A DNA stretch of 64,000 nucleotides from Phytobacter ursingii (GCA_901456055.1 CABDWT010000019.1:372001-436000); one strand, 5' to 3'; counted from the first letter of the stretch, positions 29,513 through 38,475 are shown. A program made the numbers and translations. The notes: generated by a model from the letters alone, not told the origin.

Positions 29513-29561
29513 CCCCTTGCCGGAGTGCCTGTTGCTAATCCGGCAAGGGGCAGCAGGCACT
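29513..29561. terminator. Interlocked inverted repeats between convergent genes
   Basis: CCCCTTGCCGGA (29513-29524) pairs with TCCGGCAAGGGG (29539-29550). In between, AGTGCCTGTTG (29524-29534) pairs with CAGCAGGCACT (29551-29561), with one G-U pair in RNA. The arms alternate A-B-a-b, so either two exclusive hairpins or a pseudoknot can form. It probably ends transcription of the sugar permease and/or the convergent adhesin gene. Confidence 0.6.
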
Positions 29562-30570
29562 ACTGATAGGTCATGGTAAATTCGAGCGCGGAATTGGCAT
29601 CGCCAGCGCTGATGGCAGACGCGGTCTGGATATAACGCGCTTTCATCGCAATGGTGTGGCTGCTCGTCGTGGTGCTGATGGCGGTGTTGAACGGCACCAG
29701 GGTGTCGTTGTTATACAGTACCTGCACCCCGATACCGCTGGCAGTACCGGGGCCGCTTTTTACGGTCAGGTGCTGGGTGGCAAGCCCGCTGTCTTCAAGC
29801 GTAATCCCCGTTGCGGGCTTAAAGCTGTATTTCACCGCATTCAGCCCGGCACTGCAGTTGTTGATGGCAAACGTAAAGGGCGTCGACGCGCTGGTGGATC
29901 CGACGCCGCTGAAATCAGATTTCGCATGTTTGCCCAGCGGCACGGTCAGGCTGGGGGTCACGCAGCCAGGGACGTTGACGTCGGGGGCATCGGAGATGTT
30001 AATGGTACTGTAGAGAACGCCGACCCCGTTAGCCGTGTCCGTTGGTGAAGTTGATGCCCAGACCTCAATAAAGTTTTCCGGAAATAACAACTCACCTGGC
30101 GTAATGTTTCCCGTTTTGTAAAATTCTATCCTGACGTCACTAAAAGCGCCCCAGTTTCCCTGATAAGCGCTGGAAGTTGCCTGAATCCCCGCCACATTCG
30201 GCAGCGTTGCTATAGGAACGATACTAAGCTCGGTAACCCTTACTCCGATGCCCTCCACCCCGGTACTGACCACACCGGCCGGGATACCCGGTCCGGTGAT
30301 GGCCGAACGCCCAGTGCCGTAGCCGAACTGAACCCTGTAGTAGGCAGGCCCCGTACAATTAATTTTAGTGAATGCCGGATCTGGCGTGGTGATGGTTTTC
30401 AGCAGCGTCCCGACCGTGGCGTCTGCCGGAACCGAGAGGGTGCCAACGGCAGCTACTACGGCAGTCGCCGCACTTCCGCTGACTATGCTGCACCCCGCCT
30501 GGCTCTGCCCGCTCAGTGCACATAACCCCACAACAACCAACGCATTGAAAAGAAGTTTTAAGCTGTTCAT
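29560..30570 (-). CDS. Fimbrial tip adhesin-like protein
   Basis: A 336-residue secreted protein with a signal peptide (cleaved near SQAGCS). The C-terminal half (about residues 200-336) looks like a pilin domain, with paired cysteines, NNCSAGLNAVKYSFKP and the closing alternating strand ending in tyrosine-glutamine (EFTMTYQ). The N-terminal half is unlike a plain major pilin and would be the receptor-binding domain. It follows a PapD-type chaperone gene by 26 nt. No usher or major subunit is in the window, so assembly would need parts from elsewhere. Confidence 0.75.
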   Translation of the reverse strand: MNSLKLLFNALVVVGLCALSGQSQAGCSIVSGSAATAVVAAVGTLSVPADATVGTLLKTITTPDPAFTKINCTGPAYYRVQFGYGTGRSAITGPGIPAGVVSTGVEGIGVRVTELSIVPIATLPNVAGIQATSSAYQGNWGAFSDVRIEFYKTGNITPGELLFPENFIEVWASTSPTDTANGVGVLYSTINISDAPDVNVPGCVTPSLTVPLGKHAKSDFSGVGSTSASTPFTFAINNCSAGLNAVKYSFKPATGITLEDSGLATQHLTVKSGPGTASGIGVQVLYNNDTLVPFNTAISTTTSSHTIAMKARYIQTASAISAGDANSALEFTMTYQ

Positions 30571-30596
30571 TTTCCATATTCCTTTATGAAAGCGTT

Positions 30597-31298
30597 TTAG
30601 CGGCGCCAGACCGCCTGATGGTGGTGCTGGCCGCCATAGTCATCAATGGTGGTAAAAAAGAGTCTGCCGCTGGTCAATTGCGCGGGCGTTGCCCGTACAG
30701 CAAAGCGCTGTCGGCCTCTGGCCGGGCACATCCCGCTCTGCCGTTCTTCCTCGCTTTTCACCGTGTCTGTCAGACCCACATGATTAAACGAGACGGTAAA
30801 TGCCGACGGGTTCTCGCACTCCAGTGCATAACCCTGATTGTTCTGTACCAGACGCCAGCGCAGTTGCGTCACGGCTGCGTTCGGCGAACCCGTCAGCCCT
30901 GTCGGGCGGTAGAACAGTTTCAGGCGCGAGCGGACGGTGAGCTGGATATGGTCGGCTTTGCCCGCCGGCTTCGGCGGGATTTCCAGCACGTTCAGCCAGA
31001 ACACCGATTCCCGGTCCTGCGGCACGGCACCGCCGGTGTGGATAATGCGCAAGGTCTGGCCTTTGTCGGGGTTCAGCCGGAAGATGGGGGGCAGGATGAT
31101 AAACGGCACTTTCGCAGTGTCCGCGCTGTCGTTCTCAATCCAGGTCTGGATCAGGCGCGGGGCGGGGTCTTTGCTGGTGACCGCGAGCGTGACTTCGCGC
31201 TTCCCTGCCGGGTAAATCACCCGGGTGCTGGCAAGCTGAATACCGGCATGGACATGTCCGGCAAACAACAGAACTGACAATATCCATGCACGTTTCAT
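30597..31298 (-). CDS. PapD-like periplasmic fimbrial chaperone
   Basis: A 233-residue immunoglobulin-fold chaperone with a signal peptide (cleaved near HVHAGIQL). Conserved features are TRVIYPAGKREVTLAVTS, the PPIFRLNPDKGQTLRII strand, and FWLNVLEIPPKP, which is the classical chaperone signature. It would stabilise pilin subunits in the periplasm by donor-strand complementation. GGGAG precedes the ATG. The adhesin-like gene downstream is its likely client. Confidence 0.92.
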   Translation of the reverse strand: MKRAWILSVLLFAGHVHAGIQLASTRVIYPAGKREVTLAVTSKDPAPRLIQTWIENDSADTAKVPFIILPPIFRLNPDKGQTLRIIHTGGAVPQDRESVFWLNVLEIPPKPAGKADHIQLTVRSRLKLFYRPTGLTGSPNAAVTQLRWRLVQNNQGYALECENPSAFTVSFNHVGLTDTVKSEEERQSGMCPARGRQRFAVRATPAQLTSGRLFFTTIDDYGGQHHHQAVWRR

Positions 31299-31721
31299 CC
31301 CCGCTCCCTGTGGTCTGGCGTATTCCCCGGACGGACATCATTGTCCGTAAAATAAGGTGAATCTGACGGGAAAGCGTACAGGCGCAGGTATCGATGGAAT
31401 ATAAATTGTATGTCCAGATTTTATCAAAAGCCCGCCGGGGCGCTGGCGCTACCTGAGCGGTGACAATGATGATTTGGTATCGGGATGTTTACGCGAAAAG
31501 CGGGCATTTTCAGCAAGAAAATCAACACACAGCGGGAATCATGAGGCATCAGGCGAAGTACCATAAATTCCCCCGTCTTTTTTAATTACACTTTATATTT
31601 TTCTGCGCTTAAAAACGTTTCCGGCGGATACCGTTTCGCATATCCGGCCAGTGAGTGTTATTGCCAGGGTGAACGCCGGTTATGGGCATCAGCCCGTTTT
31701 GACAGGTTGTCGCACCTGTTT
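31299..31721. other. Non-coding region upstream of the fimbrial pair
   Basis: A gap of 423 bp between the chaperone start and the regulator stop. It is A/T-rich around 31570-31610 and contains no plausible ORF, usher fragment or IS end that I can see. It should hold the promoter of the chaperone gene and the 3' untranslated region of the regulator. Confidence 0.4.
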
Positions 31722-32675
31722 TTATTCGCCTTTCACCAGACTCCGCGCCGTGGCGTAATCCGTGATCAGGACGTCGATGTAATTCCCCTGCAACGCGCCG
31801 CGAACGGCATTGTGTTTTTCCGGCCCACCCGCCAGCGCGATAACCTGCTTGCAGGCGCGGATTTGCTCAAGCTCCATGCCAATCACCGGGTCTTCTTCGT
31901 GAGTGAGGACCGGCTTGCCCGCCGCATCATAGTAATGCAGGCAGATATCGCCCACCGCACCGCGTTCGGAGAGTAAATGGAGCATATTTTCGTTGTAATA
32001 GTTACCGGAGTTTTTCAGCAACTGTGACGGTTCCAGCTCACCAATCCCGACAATCGCCACATCGACCTCGGCAAATTTCGCCACGACCGCCGCCACATCC
32101 GGGCTATTGACCAGCCGCGTGCGCTCTTCAACAGAGTGCTCAATACTTTGCGAAGGCAGTAACCAGGCCGGGCAGCCTAAATATTCCGCCAGTTGTTGAG
32201 TCAGAATGGTCGCCTGCACGTTGCCGTTCGGCCCTACCCCGCCCAGCAGCTGAATAACGCCCTGGGCGCGAATAGTCTGCGGATGCATTTCATCAACCAT
32301 ACAGCGAATGGTGCTACTCCAGGCGGAGATCCCCACCAGGTCTTCCGGGCGAACACGGGTTTCCATATAGTGTGCCGCCGCACTGCCGATAGCATGTTTT
32401 ATCTGTGCATTGCTGGCGTTTTCCCCCACATCCACCACAATTGCCTGACGGATGCCATACTGCTGCTCGATGGCTTTTTCCAGCGACACAAAAATATTGG
32501 TGGGCTGTACGACAGTGATTTTCACCAGCCCTTCTTTTTGACAACGCGTCAGCGCGCGTGAGACAAATGATTGTGATAAGTTCAGCAGCGAGGCAATCTC
32601 TGACTGCTTTTTGTTCTCGTTGTAGTAAAGCGTGGCGATTTTCACCAGCAAACGCTGCTCATCCTGCTTTGACAT
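31722..32675 (-). CDS. SorC-family sugar-responsive regulator
   Basis: A 317-residue regulator of the SorC (DeoR-like) type. The N-terminal helix-turn-helix (about residues 8-45) includes YNENKKQSEIASLLNLSQS and FVSRALTRCQKEGLV. The rest is a sugar-phosphate-binding domain, with VGISAWSSTI, the LLGGVGP turn and IALAGGPEKHNAVRGAL. I start it at 32675, after AAGGGGA; the frame open to 32801 lacks a ribosome site. It is divergent from the transketolase-isomerase-kinase operon and probably controls both that operon and the ABC transporter at 25.3 kb through the shared operator. Confidence 0.88.
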   Translation of the reverse strand: MSKQDEQRLLVKIATLYYNENKKQSEIASLLNLSQSFVSRALTRCQKEGLVKITVVQPTNIFVSLEKAIEQQYGIRQAIVVDVGENASNAQIKHAIGSAAAHYMETRVRPEDLVGISAWSSTIRCMVDEMHPQTIRAQGVIQLLGGVGPNGNVQATILTQQLAEYLGCPAWLLPSQSIEHSVEERTRLVNSPDVAAVVAKFAEVDVAIVGIGELEPSQLLKNSGNYYNENMLHLLSERGAVGDICLHYYDAAGKPVLTHEEDPVIGMELEQIRACKQVIALAGGPEKHNAVRGALQGNYIDVLITDYATARSLVKGE

Positions 32676-32840
32676 TGGTTTCCCCTTAAATCCTCTCCTG
32701 TCATTTTTATTCATACCCGAATAGATAACAAGCTGCGCATTGCCGGGCGCGATGATCCAAATGTGATCATATTCTCCTTTCTTCCAAATTTGCCTGCACA
32801 AGGCGTAGACAAACCCAGGGACAAGGCATATCTTTACTTA

Positions 32841-32872
32841 TGAATAATAAATCAGTAGTGAATATATATTCA
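32841..32872. promoter_or_regulatory. Predicted operator, regulator-proximal copy
   Basis: A perfect TGAATATATATTCA palindrome (32859-32872) with a weaker copy TGAATAATAAATCA starting 18 bp earlier (32841-32854). Order, spacing and sequence match the operator at 25273. It lies about 120-150 nt upstream of the transketolase start and about 165 nt upstream of the regulator start. Confidence 0.75.
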
Positions 32873-32946
32873 AAGCGTTAACAACCTGACGTTGAACCTT
32901 GCCAAAATCACTGCAACATGCTGCTCAGGCGCGCTTTTTCACCCTG

Positions 32947-32980
32947 ATTGAATATTTATTCAATACAGACTATACATTCA
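32947..32980. promoter_or_regulatory. Predicted operator, transketolase-proximal copy
   Basis: ATTGAATATTTATTCAAT (32947-32964) is a near-perfect palindrome. Exactly 18 bp downstream of its core a half site ends in ACATTCA (to 32980). It lies directly before the ribosome site of the first catabolic gene, as the palindrome at 25289 does for the transporter. The distance to the matching site at 32859 is 90 bp. Confidence 0.65.
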
Positions 32981-32991
32981 AGAGGTGGACT

Positions 32992-33822
32992 ATGAATCCG
33001 TTTTCGCTCTCGGTTGAGGAGCTTCAAAAAAAAGCACGTGCTGTACGCCGTCGCATTATCGTGCTGAATGCCGAAAGCCCGGCAGGCGGGCACACGGGGG
33101 CTGATTTATCCCAGGTTGAGCTGCTAACTGCGCTCTATTTCCGCATTCTTAACTGTTCGCCAGCACTGAAAGAAAGCGATGAACGCGACATTTACATCCA
33201 GTCAAAAGGTCACGCAGTGGGCGGTTATTACTGCATCCTGGCGGAAGCTGGCTTCATTCCTGTTGACTGGTTGGCAACCTACCAGCATCCCGATTCCCAT
33301 CTGCCGGGCCATCCGGTGAAACATAAGACACCGGGTATTGAACTCAATACTGGCGCACTCGGCCATGGTCTGCCGGTAGCCGTCGGCATCGCACTGGCGG
33401 CAAAGCGCAGCAACAGCAAACGCCGGGTCTTTGTCGTGACCGGCGACGGTGAACTGGCCGAGGGCAGTAACTGGGAAGCCGCGCTGGTCGCCGCCCATTA
33501 CCAGCTCGACAACCTGATCATTATTAACGACAAAAACAGCCTTCAACTGGCCGGCCCGACCAAAGAGATCATGAACACCGATCCGCTGGACGAAAAATGG
33601 CGCGCCTTCGGCATGCAGGTTACCGAGTGTAACGGTAACGATATGGCCGACGTGGTGGCGACGCTGGAGGGATTGCAGCCTGCCGGGAAACCGCATGTTG
33701 TGATTGCTTACACCACTAAAGGTGCTGGCGTCTCCTTTATTCAGGGACGTCCGGAATGGCACCACCGTGTGCCGAAAGGGGAAGAAGTTGAACTGGCGCT
33801 GGAGGAACTTAAAGATGAGTAA
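32992..33822 (+). CDS. Transketolase subunit A (thiamine-diphosphate half), AptA-like
   Basis: A 276-residue N-terminal half of a split transketolase. The thiamine-diphosphate motif starts with GDGELAEGSNWEAA and ends with NDKN about 30 residues on. The LGHGL loop and SKGHAVGGYY are also typical. I start it at 32992, after GAGGTGG; the ORF from 32899 reads through the operator. It overlaps the subunit B gene. Such pairs occur in sugar pathways that cleave or transfer a two-carbon unit; in the D-apiose pathway the pair acts on apulose 4-phosphate, which is the inferred role here. Confidence 0.88.
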   Translation: MNPFSLSVEELQKKARAVRRRIIVLNAESPAGGHTGADLSQVELLTALYFRILNCSPALKESDERDIYIQSKGHAVGGYYCILAEAGFIPVDWLATYQHPDSHLPGHPVKHKTPGIELNTGALGHGLPVAVGIALAAKRSNSKRRVFVVTGDGELAEGSNWEAALVAAHYQLDNLIIINDKNSLQLAGPTKEIMNTDPLDEKWRAFGMQVTECNGNDMADVVATLEGLQPAGKPHVVIAYTTKGAGVSFIQGRPEWHHRVPKGEEVELALEELKDE

Positions 33823-34759
33823 TAGCGAACATCTCGCCACGGTGATGGTGAATGCGTTTATCGACGCCGTTGACCGTGGCGTAGACCTGGTACCGGTGGT
33901 GGCGGACTCCACCTCCACCGCCAAGATCTCCCCGTTTATGAAGAAATTCCCGGGTCGCCTGGTAAACGTCGGCATCGCCGAGCAGACGCTGGTGGGTGCC
34001 GCCGCAGGGCTTGCCATCGGTGGTAAAGTCGCAGTGACCTGTAATGCCGCACCATTTTTGATTTCGCGCGCCAACGAACAGATCAAAGTGGACATTTGCT
34101 ACAACAACACCAACGTGAAGCTGTTTGGCCTGAACGCCGGCGCCAGCTATGGCCCGCTGGCCAGTACACACCACAGCATCGACGATATTTCCGTGCTCCG
34201 TGGTTTTGGCAACATCGAAATTTACGCCCCCTCCTGCCCCGTTGAATGCCGACAGATAATCGACTATGCGCTGGAACACGTCGGCCCGGTCTACATCCGC
34301 CTCGACGGTAAAGCGTTACCGGAACTGCACAATGAAGGTTATCAGTTCAAACCGGGTGAAATTGATGTGCTGCGTGAAGGCAAAGACATTGCGCTGGTGG
34401 CAATGGGATCGACAGTGCATGAAATTGTCGCCGCCGCCACACAACTGGCAGAAGGCGGTATTGAGGCCAGTGTTATCAGTGTACCGTCTATTCGTCCATG
34501 CAATACCTCGCAATTACTGGCCGCACTGAAAACCTGTAAAGCTGTCGTCAGCGTTGAAGAGCACAACGTCAATGGCGGCGTGGGCAGTCTGGTCGCCGAA
34601 GTGCTGGCGGAAGCCGGATGTGGTATCCCGCTTTGCCGCCTCGGTATCTCTGATGGTCAATATGCTATCGCCGCCGATCGCGCTTCCACCCGCGCCCGTC
34701 ATGAAATTGACGCTGCTGGCGTGGTGAAAAATGCCCGTGCACTGCTGACACGGCAATAA
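33815..34759 (+). CDS. Transketolase subunit B (C-terminal half), AptB-like
   Basis: A 314-residue protein carrying the pyrimidine-binding and C-terminal transketolase domains. It contains VNVGIAEQTLVGAAAGLAIGG, whose glutamate (in GIAEQ) activates thiamine diphosphate, and YIRLDGKALP. The C-terminal domain includes VSVEEHNVNGGVGS. The ATG at 33815 lies inside the end of subunit A with GGAGGAAC upstream, so the two subunits are probably made in equal amounts. See subunit A for the proposed substrate. Confidence 0.88.
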   Translation: MSNSEHLATVMVNAFIDAVDRGVDLVPVVADSTSTAKISPFMKKFPGRLVNVGIAEQTLVGAAAGLAIGGKVAVTCNAAPFLISRANEQIKVDICYNNTNVKLFGLNAGASYGPLASTHHSIDDISVLRGFGNIEIYAPSCPVECRQIIDYALEHVGPVYIRLDGKALPELHNEGYQFKPGEIDVLREGKDIALVAMGSTVHEIVAAATQLAEGGIEASVISVPSIRPCNTSQLLAALKTCKAVVSVEEHNVNGGVGSLVAEVLAEAGCGIPLCRLGISDGQYAIAADRASTRARHEIDAAGVVKNARALLTRQ

Positions 34760-34793
34760 AAATAAGAAAGAACAACTTACTGGAGAGAGAACA

Positions 34794-36212
34794 ATGTCCC
34801 GCATTCCTCAACAACTGACCATGGCGGTTATTATTGGCAACCGTGGATTCTTCCCAAGTTACCTGGTGGCGGAAGCCCGTGAGCAGGCGGTCGCCCTGTT
34901 TGGCCGTCTGGGTATAAAAACCATTATGCTTGATGAAACCCAGACCGAGCTCGGCGGTGTTGAAACTCGCCAGGATGCCAAAATCTGTGCTGAACTGTTC
35001 CGCGCGCACCGCGATGAGATTCATGGCGTGGTCGTGCTTTTGCCGAACTTCGGCGATGAAAAAGCGGTGGCGGAAACCCTGCGCCTGTCGGGTCTGAATG
35101 TCCCGGTGCTGGTCCAGGCCGAAGAAGACAATCTGGATAAAATGGGCCTGGCAACACGTCGCGACAGCTTCTGCGGCAAGATCTCCCTGTGCAACAACCT
35201 GCGCCAGTACGGTATCCCGTTCACCCTGACCACCCAGCACGTTTGCGCCCTCGGCGGTGAGGTTTTCGAGCAGGATCTGAAACGTTTTGAGCAAATCTGC
35301 CGCGTGGTGAGCAGCATGCGTGGCGTTCGCGTGGGGGCGATCGGCGCACGCCCGGCCGGCTTCAACACCGTACGCTACAGCGAAAAACTGCTTGAGCGCC
35401 TGGGCATTGCGGTAGAAACCCTGGATCTGTCCGAAGTCTTCACCCGCATCAAACTGCTGCGCGATGACGATATCCGCGTTGATGAGAAACGCCGTCTGCT
35501 GATTGATAACGCCGACGCCAGCGGTATCGCCGCCGACAAACTGGTCACCATGGCGAAACTGTTTGTGGTAATCAGCGAATGGGTTGTCGCTAACGATATC
35601 GACACCACCGCCATTCAGTGCTGGACTTCGCTACAGGAAAACCTGGGCATTAACGTCTGCTCTATTATGAGCGTGATGTCCGGTCAACTGATGCCGTCTG
35701 CCTGTGAAGTCGACGTGATGGGCGCGCTGTCCATGTACGCCCTGGCCAGCGCCAATATGAGCCCGGCCTCTATTGCCGACTGGAATAACAACTTTGGCGA
35801 CGATCGCGACAAATGCGTGCTGTTCCACTGCGGCAACTTTGCTGCCGCCAGTCTGGAAACACCGCATATGGGCACCGCCGATATTATCGGTACCACGGTG
35901 GGTAAAGAGAACACCTGCGGCGCGGTACACGGTCGCCTGAAATCCGGCCCCCTCACCTATTTCCGTCTGAGCACCGACGATTTGACCGGTGAAATCAAAG
36001 CCTATGTGGGCGAAGGCAAATCCGTCGACGATCCGCTGGATACCGTCGGGTGCCGCGCAGTTATTCAGGTTCCGCATCTGGAAGCGTTGCTGACCTACAT
36101 TTGCCGTAACGGTTTTGAACACCACGTGGCGATGAACCATGCGGCCAGCGGCGCCGTCCTGCATGAAGCCTTCACGCGCTATCTCGGCGTTGATACTTAC
36201 CTGCACCAGTGA
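34794..36212 (+). CDS. Fucose isomerase-like sugar isomerase (candidate D-apiose isomerase)
   Basis: A 472-residue member of the L-fucose/L-arabinose isomerase superfamily. The metal-binding pattern appears to be the glutamate in SACEVDVMG, the aspartate in ADWNNN and the histidine in AMNHAASG. It would interconvert an aldose and a ketose. With a split transketolase, an FGGY kinase and an RbsB-type transporter under one operator, D-apiose to D-apulose is the best-known matching reaction. GGAGAG precedes the ATG. It lies 34 nt after subunit B. Confidence 0.82.
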   Translation: MSRIPQQLTMAVIIGNRGFFPSYLVAEAREQAVALFGRLGIKTIMLDETQTELGGVETRQDAKICAELFRAHRDEIHGVVVLLPNFGDEKAVAETLRLSGLNVPVLVQAEEDNLDKMGLATRRDSFCGKISLCNNLRQYGIPFTLTTQHVCALGGEVFEQDLKRFEQICRVVSSMRGVRVGAIGARPAGFNTVRYSEKLLERLGIAVETLDLSEVFTRIKLLRDDDIRVDEKRRLLIDNADASGIAADKLVTMAKLFVVISEWVVANDIDTTAIQCWTSLQENLGINVCSIMSVMSGQLMPSACEVDVMGALSMYALASANMSPASIADWNNNFGDDRDKCVLFHCGNFAAASLETPHMGTADIIGTTVGKENTCGAVHGRLKSGPLTYFRLSTDDLTGEIKAYVGEGKSVDDPLDTVGCRAVIQVPHLEALLTYICRNGFEHHVAMNHAASGAVLHEAFTRYLGVDTYLHQ

Positions 36213-36244
36213 TGCCGTGCGCATGGGCCTGATGGAGAACTACC

Positions 36245-37756
36245 GTGTCGAAAGATATTGTCATTGCGCTTGATGAAGGGACGACCAACGCCAAAGCCGT
36301 CGCGCTGGATGAGCAGGGTAACGTGGTGGCGAAAAGTTCGCGTCCGTTGTCGATCCAGACGCCTCGCGAGGGCTGGGTGGAGCAGTCCGGCGAATTACTG
36401 TTGCAGGCCTCGCTGGCGGTGGTAGGCGAGGTGGTTGCGCAGGTTGGCCCTGAGCGCGTTGCCGCCCTGGCGATCAGTAATCAGCGGGAAACGGCTATAG
36501 GTTGGTACCGTGCAAGCGGGTTGCCGTTAGGCCCGGCCATTACCTGGCAATGTTCGCGCACGGCAGATTTTTGCCATGCCCTGCGCGACCAGGGTCAGGA
36601 AGCGAAGATTAAAGCGGTGACAGGGTTACCCGTCGCCCCGCTGTTTTCCGCATCCAAAATGCGCTGGCTGTTAGGTTCCGTGCCCAACGGCCAGGCGCTG
36701 GCGGAGCAAGGAGAAATTTGCCTGGGCACAATAGATAGCTGGCTGCTCTGGCATTTGACCGCGGGCGAGTCGTTTTGCTGCGACTACTCTAACGCCTCAC
36801 GAACACAATTACTTAATCTCCAGACCGCTGAATGGGACGCGGAAATGTTGGCCCTCTTCCAGATCCCGCGTCAGGCGCTGGCGGAAATTCGCCCCTCCAG
36901 CGGATTGTTTGGCTACACCAAAGGGCTGGATGCCATCCCGGATGGGATCCCGGTGATGGCGATGATCGGAGATTCTCATGCGGCGTTATTCGCCCACGGA
37001 CTCGGCGCGGCCGGGTGTGTGAAAGCAACATACGGTACCGGTTCATCGGTGATGGCACCAGTGGTATCCGCACAGTGTGATGTTAAAGCACTGGCCACCA
37101 CCGTGGCCTGGCATGATGGCGAACGGCTGGTGTACGGGCTGGAAGGCAATATTCCCCACACTGGCGACGCGGTAGCGTGGATGGCGGAAATCACGGGCTT
37201 GAACACGCTGTCGGAAGCGGAGCTGGCTCAGGCGCTGAATACGCTGCCTGCGTCAGTGGAATCGACACTTGGCGTCTATTTTGTTCCGGCGCTGACGGGC
37301 CTTGGCGCGCCCTGGTGGGATGAGGATGCGCGTGGGCTGATTCATGGTCTGAGTCGTGGCGTCAAGCGCGCGCATCTGGTTCGTGCCGCGCTGGAGTCCA
37401 TCACTTATCAAATTGCCGATGTAGTGCTTGCCATGCGCCAGCACGGCGATTTTGCCTTAAAAGCGCTGATGGTCGATGGCGGCCCCACCAAAAACGACTG
37501 GCTAATGCAGTATCAGGCGGACCTGCTGGGTTGCCCGGTGATGCGCAGCGATGTCCCGGAACTGTCAGCGATGGGGGCGGCGCTACTGGCACGTAAGGCG
37601 CTGTTGCAAGTCGATACCGAACAGCTTCGCCAGTATCTTCCCGAGCATATGACCTTCATACCGGACGATCAGCGCCACGGTAGATTGCAAAAACGCTGGC
37701 ATGAATGGCAAAGCGCTGTACAGCTTGCCCGCACGCAAAAAACCCAGGCAGGGTAA
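36245..37756 (+). CDS. FGGY-family sugar kinase (candidate D-apulose kinase)
   Basis: A 503-residue FGGY carbohydrate kinase resembling glycerol kinase. The N-terminal phosphate loop is DEGTTNAKA (about residues 9-17). The hinge regions are YGTGSSVM and GLGAPWWDEDARG, and the C-terminal ATP site is MVDGGPTKNDWLMQ. The start is a GTG at 36245 with GGAG about 9 nt upstream. As the last gene of the operon it would phosphorylate the ketose made by the isomerase, giving the transketolase substrate. The sugar assignment is inference. Confidence 0.85.
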   Translation: MSKDIVIALDEGTTNAKAVALDEQGNVVAKSSRPLSIQTPREGWVEQSGELLLQASLAVVGEVVAQVGPERVAALAISNQRETAIGWYRASGLPLGPAITWQCSRTADFCHALRDQGQEAKIKAVTGLPVAPLFSASKMRWLLGSVPNGQALAEQGEICLGTIDSWLLWHLTAGESFCCDYSNASRTQLLNLQTAEWDAEMLALFQIPRQALAEIRPSSGLFGYTKGLDAIPDGIPVMAMIGDSHAALFAHGLGAAGCVKATYGTGSSVMAPVVSAQCDVKALATTVAWHDGERLVYGLEGNIPHTGDAVAWMAEITGLNTLSEAELAQALNTLPASVESTLGVYFVPALTGLGAPWWDEDARGLIHGLSRGVKRAHLVRAALESITYQIADVVLAMRQHGDFALKALMVDGGPTKNDWLMQYQADLLGCPVMRSDVPELSAMGAALLARKALLQVDTEQLRQYLPEHMTFIPDDQRHGRLQKRWHEWQSAVQLARTQKTQAG

Positions 37757-37768
37757 ACGTTGCGTTCG

Positions 37769-37860
37769 TGGGCTCCAGCCTGACACGATGATTTGCGGGG
37801 ATGGCTCCCCGCAAGAGTCAGCGACGCCTTCGTTTGTTCACGAGAATGGCTTTACCTCAA
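37769..37860. repeat. Left copy of an imperfect 90-bp direct repeat
   Basis: It matches 46576-46666 at roughly three quarters of positions, including CCTGACA, TGATTTGCGGGGAT, CTCCCCGCAA and GTTC-CGAGA-GGCTTTA. Inside it a 9-bp stem, TTGCGGGGA/TCCCCGCAA (37793-37814), could end the kinase transcript. Together the copies bracket the accessory segment. Confidence 0.6.
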
Positions 37861-37964
37861 CCGTATGTTTGTTGCTCTTCTCGCAAAGCGAGCCTCGTAG
37901 TGAGGGCAGGAAATGTCTGCGGCCGTGTGGTCAATCGACCTTTCCTCTTTTTTTAGATAATTTG

Positions 37965-38010
37965 GCGGCCTGGCGTTGAGAATATATGACTGTTTTTAAC
38001 GCCAGACCGC
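37965..38010. repeat. Inverted repeat at the left side of the accessory segment
   Basis: Arms GCGGCCTGGCGTT (37965-37977) and AACGCCAGACCGC (37998-38010) match at 12 of 13 positions around a 20-nt A/T-rich loop. The stretch 37861-38087 otherwise shows no gene that I can support. Confidence 0.55.
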
Positions 38011-38087
38011 TATTCTGTAATTCATGACCTGGTTGCCAACATCCCTTCTTCGCTCGCAGCGAACCTGCCCATCCTTTTCTAACTGCT

Positions 38088-38475
38088 TTGTGCCAGGAAG
38101 GGACTAAAAGTTTACGCCTCGGTACTTTCCCGTTAGTGAAAAATCAGCGATATCAGGCGCAGTGGGACAGTATTAATGTCGACAAGAAAGTGACTGCTGC
38201 AACGTTAAGGTGCGACGTAGCAAGTGAAGGGGATGCGAATAAAATTGCACCTGAATTTAGTGGGGAGTATATGTCAGTTAAGTCCCATGAAACGATTGAA
38301 GGACAGCCGGAAAACAGTACAAAACTCGCCTGTCTACAAGAGTTCATCTCGGATTAAGGTGGTCGAGTGGAACCAAACTTCGAATGGAACATATTTCCCC
38401 AAGAAGGGAGGTGATACAAAAGCTTTTGAGGGAAATGTTCCTCAGTCGGTTCTTGATAGTTTAGGATTGAAATGA
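38088..38475 (+). pseudogene. Damaged toxin-like ORF upstream of an immunity-like gene
   Basis: Two partly overlapping frames lie here. One is open from a TTG at 38088 to 38357; the other from a GTG at 38224 to 38475, ending QSVLDSLGLK. Neither has a good ribosome site or a recognisable domain. The second ends in an ATGA overlap with the next ORF, the way polymorphic-toxin tails meet immunity genes. I read this as the frameshifted remnant of a toxin C-terminus, without being able to name the toxin. Base composition is more A/T-rich than in the flanking operons. Confidence 0.4.

Noticed and set aside
31299-31721. Possible usher remnant upstream of the fimbrial chaperone
   Set aside because: Both strands read without any stretch resembling an outer-membrane usher.
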